This document shows, in pieces, positions 11,575 to 21,257 of a stretch of 64,000 nt of DNA. Below the pieces are notes generated by a model. That model was not told where the DNA came from, ran no database searches, and was given only the letters and a program-made list of their open reading frames with translations. Source of the DNA: Rhabditophanes sp. KR3021 (taxonomy: Eukaryota; Nematoda; Chromadorea; Rhabditida; Alloionematidae); NCBI GenBank assembly GCA_963281155.1, contig CAUJLY010000006.1, forward strand, positions 7,130,001-7,194,000, in the 5' to 3' direction. Position numbers and translations under genes: made by a program. Each line of letters starts with the position of its first letter. The stretch's first letter is position 1.

Positions 11575-13066
11575 ATGAATTTGGAAGGTTCCAGAATAGC
11601 TTTAATTAATTCGGACGTGTGCAACCCTCCAACATTTATGCATCTACGAATATTTGGCAAGTTTTTTGTTTTTACAATCAAGATTAACTTTTTCTATAGA
11701 ATGTGGCAAAAACTTTTTGGAAAAAGAATTAAAGGGCTTTGTGACGGAAGGAGTTTTACATGTAAATAGTATATCCTTAGCCAAGCTAACAAACAAAAAT
11801 GACTGGTTATCATTGGAGCAGAGATATAAAATGGTCAAATTAGCAACTAAGAAATCAAAATGGATTCGACCTGATTGTTGTGTGTTACGAAATAAAGATA
11901 ATGAACAGTTGAGCAAATTTGTTTCCGACTTGATGGGATACTTTCAATCTTATTTTGACAATGAATTTGGTGTTGATTATGTAAAAGCAGTATATATTTG
12001 TGATGCAGTTTTTTTTTCACATCTTTTATCTTATAACAATTTGCCATTTTTGGAAACATTTCTTTCAAATAATTACATCACTGTGGTAACTTTTTCATCT
12101 TTGCACGATATTGTAGATGAGTTTGAAAAACATGTACATTTATCTTATTTACGGGTAAGTATAATTTAAATGAATTTGTAATAATAATACTATATTTCCG
12201 TATTTATAATATTTTTTTGATTTAGGAACGAGTGTTTTTTGTAAAAAATAGCATAAATGGCCTCAACATAACTTCAAATGATGTTAGAGATGCTATAAAA
12301 AAAGATGAAACAATTAGATATTGTACTGAAAATGATGTAGTTGATTACATTGAAAAATATAAATTGTACACTTATTCCCATAATGAACACAAGTTTGGAA
12401 CTGAATTGGAACTGAATTCAGCTTTATCTCCGATAAAACGATCACGAGATCCAGTAGGTAGTTTAATGTCTCAATCATTTTCTAATGCCGAACCATGCTC
12501 TCCAACGAATATTAATCTGTTTGCGGAGCCAATCTGGAAAGAAAAACTTTTCCTATCCCGTCACAAAGCAACAAGTCTGGAAAATATTATACGCAATAAT
12601 ACAAGTACACCCGTTTACGACAATTTGACGTTTGAAGATATGTTGAAGGCTAATGAACATTGGGTAAATGAGATGATTAAGCAAACAAATGGACTTAGAG
12701 AACTAAAAAGTATGTTTTTAATCAATTAAATAATTAACATTTGTAGACGATAAAAGTAACGGACGAACGAGTTTAAACAAAAAAGTGTCTTTTCTCAGTG
12801 ATGATAATTCATCAAAAATTAATGCAACAGAGACGGTTACAAAGGACAAACTTCTTAACAGTTTATTATCAATTTATGATAAGAAAAATGAAAAGTCATC
12901 AACAACCGTAAATAGCCTCATGTTTCCTGCAATAAAAATCAAAAACAAATATTTGACTAAAGTAGTTGATCCAGACAATACTTCAGACATTTCGGTTGTT
13001 TTCGAAACTGATCAAAATAATTATAACAAATGTTGCACCTTGAATACATTAGAAAGCACTGTTTAA
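11575..13066 (+). CDS. Divergent nicotinamide-nucleotide adenylyltransferase (NMNAT)-like protein
   Basis: NMNAT makes NAD+ from NMN and ATP. Four exons, 11575-11656, 11700-12154, 12226-12709 and 12747-13066, encode 446 aa. The first intron is GC-AG (gcaagt donor). Similarity to NMNAT is clear in order: NPPTFMHLRIFE at residues 17-28 (the family has GSFNPxTxMHLRxFE), a WLSLEQRYKMVKLATKKSKW stretch, a KAVYIC core strand, and ITSNDVRDAIKK...IRYCTENDVVDYIEKYKLY (the family has ISSTKxR... and YIEKxxLY). The nucleotide-binding histidine is kept, but the Gly-Ser-Phe of the first motif is Ser-Asp-Val-Cys and the ISST loop is altered. About 200 residues of polar, Ser/Asn-rich tail follow the catalytic domain. 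It may be a pseudoenzyme or a fast-evolving enzyme. An AATAAA is at 13178-13183. Confidence 0.8.
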
Positions 13067-13225
13067 TATCAATTTTTTATTTTTATTTATTAAATATTTG
13101 CAAATGTTGATTAGAATTAGTACCACACTGTTGAGCAATAATATCTGACTATATGTGTCTATGTGTTGTTTCCCGTTAATAAAAATTTGTATACTTGGCA
13201 ATATCTTATTTGTTTTGTGTCTAAA

Positions 13226-16200
13226 TCAATATTTTAGATGCGTATGATGACTTGGTTGATAAAGAATTTCATCTTCTTCATAGTCAATTTGTTCAAGATT
13301 ACTTAGAATTTGATCAAAAGATCCTCTAATCCTTGGTTCTTTACAGAAACAATTGGTAGCTACTTCGACAAGCTTCTTATAGTTCGCAGAAGTATCTTCT
13401 TCTTTGAATTTAAGTCTTTTGCCTTCTGTAATTAAGAATTGTTGTAATTCATTTATGTTTTTACATTCAGGATATTTTTTTTCGTTTCTATGCAACAACT
13501 CCCAAATAATACATCCAAACGCCCAAATGTCATTCTCTTTTGAAAAATGTGTACTTGTTAAGCATTCAGGAGCTACTGATCTTATTGGTAGAGGAGGACC
13601 GCTATAGATTTGATATTCCATTTCACTGTTCAAAGGTCTTGCCAATCCAAAATCAGTAATTTTTGCCCTGGTATTAAGACTGTCATGCTCAATCTTTTCT
13701 CTATCTGGGATTTCTTCCAACAAAACATTTCTGGCTGCTAAGTCCCGATGAATCATATTTTTTTCGTGTATATATGTCATCCCTCTAGCAATATCTTTTA
13801 GCCAGTTAACAGTATCTGCTTTTCTAATTGTATTTTTGTTTTCTTCTGCAACAAATTTCTCAATATCTTTTAGAGGTAAATAGCCTGTGACGATAGCGTA
13901 ACCAAAGTTAACATGATAGGTTATGCCATAAAAATCTACTATATTTTCATGACTTTGATTCATCAAATTTTTATATTCCTCCATGGTCTCATTATTTTTT
14001 TCGTGAAGTTGCGAATGAAACTTATCTTTCAAAAACTTGCAAGCCACAGGAATATTGTCGCGAAGATCAATACCTGCTCTCTTTGTAAGTTCGCCCATTC
14101 TTACCTCACCATAATTTCCTGACCCAATTAACTCAGTCCGACTTATTATAATTTCTCCTGGATAAATTCTATATCGTTCAGAAATTCTATCCAGTCTATC
14201 AATGTATTGTTTGTTTGTTCTGTGAGAGGAATTATTTGGAGTTATATATGAATTGTTGTATGTATCAAAGTCGGATTTTTTTGATGGAATGTTCATTTCA
14301 TTGGATGAATCGTCTGATAATAATTTGTTTCTTTCACTCACTGAGTTCAATATTTTGACACAATATTTTCTCAAAAGAATAGCACAGATGATTAATAATA
14401 CGAGTAACAATATCGCAGCAATTGTAATAACGGCTTTCATTGATCTAGGAAGACCGGAGGAAGTTGTACTTGTAGCTACATCATACCTAACTGGGAATGA
14501 AACTACAAAATTTGCCTTATCACTTTTAATTTGGAGTACGCATGTATTTGTAACCCTCTCATTAAAGAAATTACAATACAGTTTCTCCGGTGTGCTATTT
14601 TCTAAAATGACATCACATTTTTTTCCACAGATAGTAATAACATAATTGTTGCTTTTCGATAAATCAAAACCTTTGCCGTCAATAACAATTTGCTTTGGAT
14701 TAATTGAATCTCTTTTAACGTCATTAATTGTTGGTGGGCATCCAATTTTGTCTGCAATTCTTCCACCATCTGATGTACATTTGTCACTTTGGTCTTCATG
14801 AAATGCGAAGTCCCTAAAACCTGGTTTGTTATAGCACCATAAACATTTGCCACCATCATATTGAGATTCTAATAAACTATCACACGTATTGTACAAATTC
14901 TTGCACGCTAATGAATATATGGCTAAGTTGCGGAGTGATGAGTAATAAATATATTTGTTATCACTACTTACACCCGTCCATGGCTTAGAATTGGCGCTAT
15001 CTTTACTTATTAAAGTAATGGAATTATTTTTTGAAATCTTATTCACTGTAATCACACCATCATCATATGCAAATATAACAACTCCTGATTCATTGGACAC
15101 AGCAAATCGACGCTTTGCATTGTCATTAGTTAGAATATTGGCCAAAAAGTGACCGCTATATGGATACATACTCTCAAGATGACCAAACCGAGACATTTTT
15201 GGATAGGAAGCTGCACAATTTTCAAGCTTTGTTTCATCTTTTGTGTAAATTTTTTCACATAGTTCTTTCATATGACTTGAAATGATACTGCAGAATCTTT
15301 CTCCAGTAGTAATGTTTGAATGAACTTCACCACCACATTTAGTGATTTTTTTTACACCAGTAAGTGAATTATTTTGGCAAGCACTCCAATCTTCACTAAA
15401 TCGAGCTTCAATATCTTTGATTGCGTAATAACACAATTCATGTGACGAAGTGTCTTGATTCAAAATCGACACATACAACATTTGTGAGTCATAGTTAAAA
15501 TATGCACCTGTTGCACTTGAATTTTTAGCAACAGATGAGGAACCACAAGTTAGCGGAACATCCATTTTGCTAATGATATCTCCACTTCCGTCGTTTGCAC
15601 ATATTCTGGATAACCTTATAATATTTAAAACACGCTGTGATTTAGAGCCATGTAATTTAGTTAAAGTTACTAATTCAACTCTTTGCAAGTTGCTTAAGAA
15701 ATATGCGTAGCCATTAGTTGTGAATGATGTCATAACGTAGTTATTTGTTGAACTATTTTCGTGAACAATGCCATTATATATTGGTATTGGTAAGGAACTA
15801 TAGATGACATTTAATTAAGAAATAAATTGGAACCTTTACCTGTTTTCCGAAGGGACGTTATAACTTTTAATAACACTCTTGTTTCCATTTTGGTAATCAA
15901 TTTTAACGAAAAATAATCCACTCAAAGTTCCATTCCATGTAATTGATAAAGAAACTATAGCATACTCCTTAAATGTCAATTCTCGACAATCTGCTTGCTG
16001 TTCGCTAATGTTGCAAATAGCACATACTTTTTGGTCGGAGCAATATGAAATGGAATCAGAGCTCACAAATTCAAAATGGTCGTATATCCCATTATTACAC
16101 ATATTACTACACACAGCGACATGATATAGAGTGAATGACGTTTTATCATCCGTCACCGAAACATTATAAATACTAAAATTTGATGGATATGCAATGATGA

Positions 16201-16327
16201 TTTGATTTCCCAAGTGAGCCACTGCCCGAGCCTCATTTTTATAATTAATTGAGTCTAAGTAGCCAGTAGTACAGAATGTGGAATGGAAATGTATCAAAAA
16301 ATAAAAAATATAGACAAAGCGGTTCAT
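13226..16327 (-). CDS. Met-like receptor tyrosine kinase (sema, PSI, IPT, TM, kinase)
   Basis: Single-pass receptor tyrosine kinase with the layout of the Met/Ron family and of C. elegans SVH-2. Two exons, 16327-15840 and 15797-13226, joined in phase 2 across a 42 bp intron, encode 1019 aa. In order: signal peptide (~1-20), a cysteine-poor divergent sema-like propeller, a PSI-type cysteine cluster (~460-510), one IPT/TIG domain (INPKQIVIDGKGF, ~530-605), a transmembrane helix (~619-640) and a kinase domain (~715-1000). Kinase motifs are intact: GSGNYGEV near 720, VACK, HRDLAARN near 847, DFGLAR near 878 and APE in SVAPECL. The activation loop has one tyrosine (QIYSGPP). Met has four IPT domains and this has one. 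The ligand is unknown. The gene converges on the NMNAT-like gene, with 159 bp between the coding ends. Confidence 0.85.
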
Positions 16328-16922
16328 TGTTTCTGAAAAAAGACTTTCGAATGAGAATGGATTGTTTGTGCAATATGTATATTTTAGAAAGAAGCAAATA
16401 AATCGGTATCGCTGATAAAAAATGATAAACCCTGCTATCATTAAATGCTGTCATCTAATAATGAAAGCATTTTTACATTACATCTATTTGACTTGTGACT
16501 TGATCAAAGGGCAAAACCACTGACATGGTATCGATTGAAACAAATACATTATCTAACATGAGAGAATAAAAATTAACATAAAATATAAATAAAAAAGGAA
16601 AGGCAAATAAATAAATCTAAGGTATATAGGTACATTTAACTGTTTATTTAAAGAAACTTTAAAAACGATAGAAAACTGAGTATGTACAGCAAATAATCAC
16701 TTATCTTAACATTTGATTTTGTCTTTATTTTTTGAAGAGAAATTAAGGAATACTGTTGTAAACATGTCACGTATCTCTGTTTCACTGCAAATGATTGTTA
16801 CATGTATTATACAAATTATACTAGTTGCGAATAAACCTGGTGCCAAAGCAAGATCAAATTAAAAATGTTAAGAAATGAAGCATTCACTCACTATATAGGT
16901 ACATTTATAAATTGTGCAAATA
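16328..16922. other. Intergenic, no gene seen
   Basis: It holds the upstream region of the Met-like receptor gene (-) and the 3' flank of the PY-motif membrane protein gene (-). No further gene is supported; an in-frame upstream ATG at 16441 would only add an unlikely N-terminal extension to the receptor. Confidence 0.5.
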
Positions 16923-17685
16923 TTATTCTTCGACTGCTGTGTATGGTGGCGGAGTAGTAGATGAAGATGCGCCTTGACTTGTTGCTCGCTCACGGAAGCG
17001 TGTATTACTCGATACTGTTTGATTGCGTGCATCACTAGTTGCATTTTTTACATTCGAAAGATCAGTTGATATATTAAGTTGATTAGTTAAACCGTTTGAT
17101 GTCTCAGATAATGAGTCATTAGGAGCCGAATCATTAGCTTGTATTGAATTTATACGCTCAGCAGATAGCGGTGATGGCAACTGTAATGCTTCTGCGTAGG
17201 TTGGTAATTCCGTTGGGTTATACTCATACTAAAACAGCTCAATGATTTTTTATAAGAATGATGGTTTACCGTTTGAGAATTTGCAAAGATGACTGGATCT
17301 AGTTGGGATAGTTGAGCTATGTAATTAATTGACGGTGCTCCATGCAGGTGCGGATACTCATGCATTGTGTGGGCAAAAGCAGAGGCAATGATTTGCTGAG
17401 TAATATAAAATTAATAAAGTAAATGATAAGTAAGCAATAATTTGGTAATAACAGTTAGATAATAACAATAGATTACTGAAACAACAATGACTAAGTAAAG
17501 TGACTTACCTGTCGGCGTTGTTGTCTTTTCATTTCCGCCATCCTATATACGGTTTTATGTAAAACAACACAAAAAGTGACCCAAACTATAGATGTTAATA
17601 AGACTAATAATATGGCAATTAAGCAAAATACGGCATCCGGCAAGCCTGTTTCCCTTTTTATATCTTCAATCAAATAAAAAACCAT
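16923..17685 (-). CDS. Small one-pass membrane protein with PY (PPxY) motif
   Basis: Three exons, 17685-17509, 17395-17270 and 17228-16923, all phase 0, encode 202 aa. A hydrophobic helix (residues ~18-44, AVFCLIAILLVLLTSIVWVT) is followed by basic residues (KRQQRRQ), so the N terminus is probably outside and the long tail cytosolic. The tail is Ser/Thr/Asn-rich, has a near-PY motif (LPTYAEA) where the third exon starts, and ends in PPPYTAVEE. Such short membrane proteins with tail PPxY motifs often recruit WW-domain ubiquitin ligases of the NEDD4 family and route cargo for degradation; that role is inference. The exon 1 donor is gtaagt. I could not place it in a named family; it resembles Shisa/WBP1-type adaptors only in layout. 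Confidence 0.75.
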
Positions 17686-18208
17686 ATCATGTAGATACTG
17701 AGGATGATTCTTGAAGTAAATTATAATAAAATTATTTGATTCTGTTTCAAAGATATCTCGGAAGAGGAAGCTAACAATTTACTTTAGAAACTGGTCATTG
17801 TTGAGCTTGTAATATCGTGTATTTGTACTGGAAACTTGTTTTGTTGGTATTGAAAGTAAACACTAAGAGCCACCACACAGACTTTGTGATGAAAGGAAAG
17901 CAACTACATACAAAACTTATTCTTAAAAATATTGTCCTCAGTGTAATCAAATTGGACAATTTTTTCTTAATCTAAATAAAAATGCTAGATCATGCTTGAT
18001 TACTGCAGGGAGTGGTTTGTGTACAAACTTTCCCTTCAATTCTTAGCAATAGTTTCTTTATTTTAATGTACATATTTTTTACGTCGTTATTAATAATGAA
18101 TAGATTAGTTCTACAATGAATGTGTTATAAATATGAAATAAACAAAAATAAATATAATTAGGAGAAATTAAAATAATTGGAATAATTATGGAGCAAATAA
18201 ATGGAAAA
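17686..18208. other. Intergenic, no gene seen
   Basis: The 3' flank of the collagen gene and the upstream region of the PY-motif gene, both on the minus strand. No feature recognised. Confidence 0.5.
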
Positions 18209-19228
18209 TTATCGATAACCAGGCGGTGTACGAATTTGATCACAGTCCTCGCAAGTTCCTGGCTCTCCATTTACTCCATCACTTCCTTTAACTCCAACAA
18301 CGCCCATTCTGCCGTTGATTCCCGGGAAACCTCTGGCACCTTCTAATCCAGGCAAACCGGGCTGGCCTATTTTACCCGGAATTCCATTTTGACCTGGAAC
18401 ACCGGGAGCTCCAATTTCTCCTTTTATTCCTGGTAACAATTGGTTTTCTTTGATATTTTGAATTCCATCGGGGCCTCTCTGACCATCTGATCCTGGCTGA
18501 CCTCTATCACCTTTCAACCCTGGTTTTCCCATTATTCCTCTCACACCAACTGTTCCAGGTACGCCATTTAATCCACTCAAACCTGCAATCCCCTTCTCTC
18601 CTTTGGATCCAGGGAAACCACTCTGACCTATAGGGCCTGTAGAGCATCTTTCAATCGAAGCACAGGGATTTTCTATTTCTTGAGTTGTAATTTCTCTCCC
18701 ATCTGATCCATTCCTCCCAGGTCTTCCATCTCCACCATCATCGCCAGGTTTTCCATCTAACCCACTAATTCCTTGCAAACCAATTCCACAACTACAACAT
18801 TCATTAACGACGTATGAAGCAACTTGTGGTTCAGTAAATTTGGTGTGTGTAATTTTATGCAAAGGTTCCATATTATATTGTGCAACAAAAGAATTGGACA
18901 ATTCATCATCATAAAATCTTCTCGCAACTCCACCTAGTTGTTCTCCTAATTTTCTACTCATAAATCGTTTGCCACCTCTCGATTTTGTTTGTCTTCGTGT
19001 ACGCACAGTTTTATAATGGTTTTGAAAAAAGTAATCGAGTTGTAAATTTTGTTTATTGCAAAAATCAACTTCATAGGATAATTTGGAATTAATGTGTTGA
19101 ATGTATACAAAGACTGTAGGAAGAATGATGATTGATATTGTTAAAATAGATATAGCTGAAGTTACACCAAAAATAGCAATTTTTCGGATGTAAATTTCTT
19201 CATTAAATAAAATATTTTGTAATAACAT
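18209..19228 (-). CDS. Nematode cuticle collagen
   Basis: Structural collagen of the cuticle, secreted by the hypodermis. One exon of 339 aa. A hydrophobic signal-anchor lies at ~18-46, then a non-collagenous N-terminal part with a furin-type site RTRR (~75) that frees the mature chain. Gly-X-Y repeats follow in three blocks. They are separated by cysteine clusters CCSCGIG (~145), CASIERC (~190) and CEDC near the end, in the arrangement of nematode cuticle collagens where these cysteines form interchain bonds. The repeat carries several typical interruptions (for example REITTQEIENP and IQNIKENQLL). The C-terminal tail ends PPGYR. Intronless structure and small size are normal for the family. 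The exact group within the ~150-member family cannot be told from this sequence. Confidence 0.93.
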   Translation of the reverse strand: MLLQNILFNEEIYIRKIAIFGVTSAISILTISIIILPTVFVYIQHINSKLSYEVDFCNKQNLQLDYFFQNHYKTVRTRRQTKSRGGKRFMSRKLGEQLGGVARRFYDDELSNSFVAQYNMEPLHKITHTKFTEPQVASYVVNECCSCGIGLQGISGLDGKPGDDGGDGRPGRNGSDGREITTQEIENPCASIERCSTGPIGQSGFPGSKGEKGIAGLSGLNGVPGTVGVRGIMGKPGLKGDRGQPGSDGQRGPDGIQNIKENQLLPGIKGEIGAPGVPGQNGIPGKIGQPGLPGLEGARGFPGINGRMGVVGVKGSDGVNGEPGTCEDCDQIRTPPGYR

Positions 19229-21153
19229 ATTTTTACAAAAAAGGTGAATCAGGTGAATTTACGATTGGCAATTTTTGTTTTTATAGTGACTCAAATTTTT
19301 AAAAAACTTGTTTTTAATAAACTTTTCATAAAATAAAAATTGTTTTTTCATTCTTTTCTATTCTATTACCTTATTTTGTCAACTTTAAACGGATTAATGT
19401 AATTTTGTGTTTATGACTCTTATAAAATGGACTAATTTGATCAAACTGTTCTTTAGACTTTTTAGTTTTTCAGTATTACAATTTTACAGTTTATTCAAAG
19501 TGTTTGTTAAACCAGCTTATGAAAACCTTATAGCAAATAAAAATGCTACCAAAAATAGAGTAGTCATGTACACATATTTATATGTATTATGAACAAACAA
19601 TGCTAATTAACTAAAAAAGAATGTTGAAAATACCATTCAAAGCCTTATTAAGTGTCATTGAAAACTTTCAAATGTTATCATTTATTGTTTGGTCTTCTTG
19701 CAGTTAACACAGTTTTAAAGTTGCATGTGCTGCGATTTAGGTATGATACTTTGTCCTTTTTATGATGCTTATTAAAATTAACAAAATTCAGATATGTTAA
19801 AAACTAGTTTCGATCATTTGAGTTTTAAAATAACTTTGTACATTATATGGTGTCAAAGAAATAATATCCTTGGTGGTTGTTTTATTATAATCATTAAACG
19901 CACTTTTTACATTAATACTCAATTTTTATTTTCTTATTATTCAATTTCTAAATCAATGCCCATTGTTGAGTGATATGCATGATTTTTTAACACTAACAAT
20001 TTTTTGTTAGTATCTGTAACAATACAAAATTTTATTATTTGTTGTAACAGCGTAAAATTCCATTTTCAGAACAATCACATAAATATCTTCTAAAGAATAC
20101 ATTTGGTTGTGGTTAGAATATCTAGTGTAACTCAATTTGTCTACATCATGTTGAATATTTTTCTTAAATTTAAAAATTGTGTACTTAACTTAAAAGGTTA
20201 TAAAGTGTTGAAATAATTACTTGCATAATGGTTTCAGTTTTTGTCTTAGGTAAGGTTTCTCTGTCACAAGTAATTTTCTTCAATCTACTTTAATTCGTTT
20301 AATACAGTTTGCAAAGAAATTATAAAATTGTCATAAAATCTTATTTTCTAATTTAAAATTGTTCCCTTTTTAGATGACAAAATGTAGATGTACTAAAACT
20401 ATTGAGTAATCAATCAAAATTAATGTTGTAAAAAGGTATGATGGAAAAAATTTGATAAAATATTACTGTGATTACATCATCTCTCCTTTCATAAATCATT
20501 TCCAAGGCATTGTCTCGTAATCCGTTTATTTTAACGTATCATTTTATAGTTCGTAATTAACAACTTCGGATACACATTTTTTAACGAATAGGCATATCAA
20601 TCACTTATCATGCATATCACAAATGTAGTATCACAAATATAATATCATACATATAATAAATATACTATAAGGTGTCTCTTTGACGCCGGAAGTAATGTTT
20701 GAACTGTTTAGGAGCGACTAATTCGACCAATATAAATAAATTCTATTTTTATTGTCATGTCGGTAATTTAGGTGCGAAGCACTTGACTCGAAATACCTTC
20801 CACAGAGAAGTCCTAATAAAACACACTTTTTGCTGATTAGTTTACTCTATCTCACAGAATAATTGTGTGTTGCCTGTTTATATATTCAACGGCAAAAAAT
20901 TTGTCTAAAAATAGTCAACTTGTTTCGTCAAGGACAGATTGCTTTTATTATATATATTATGCATTAGTCGTCGGGTTTGGGCTGTCAAATGCTATGGGAA
21001 GATCATTTAACGTCCTTAGCAATCAAAAAACTGAAGTAATTTATATTATATGTATCTATATTTTTTGGAATTCTCTCCAATTAAAACTAAATAAACATAC
21101 AAATATAAAGTAATATATTTTGTTAATTTACGAAGATTTTTTCTATAAATATA
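19229..21153. other. Intergenic, about 1.9 kb, no gene seen
   Basis: AT-rich divergent intergenic region between the collagen (-) and the CLC channel (+). Open frames at 19407-19592 and 20865-21113 show no domain or splice context. It presumably holds the promoters of both genes. Confidence 0.5.
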
Positions 21154-21250
21154 TTCGATATACACAATTATATTCTTTAATTTCCGATATATACAATTAT
21201 ATTCTTTAATTTCCGATATATATACAACTACATTCTTCAATTATCGATAT
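21154..21250 (+). repeat. Tandem repeat of ~30 bp unit, about three copies
   Basis: Three successive imperfect copies of a unit containing cgatatatacaa, then ttatattctttaattt, at about 21154-21180, 21181-21209 and 21210-21240, with a partial fourth end (ttatcgatatt). It ends 8 bp before the start codon of the CLC channel, so it is probably in the 5' leader or core promoter. Confidence 0.7.
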
Positions 21251-21257
21251 TTTAGCA

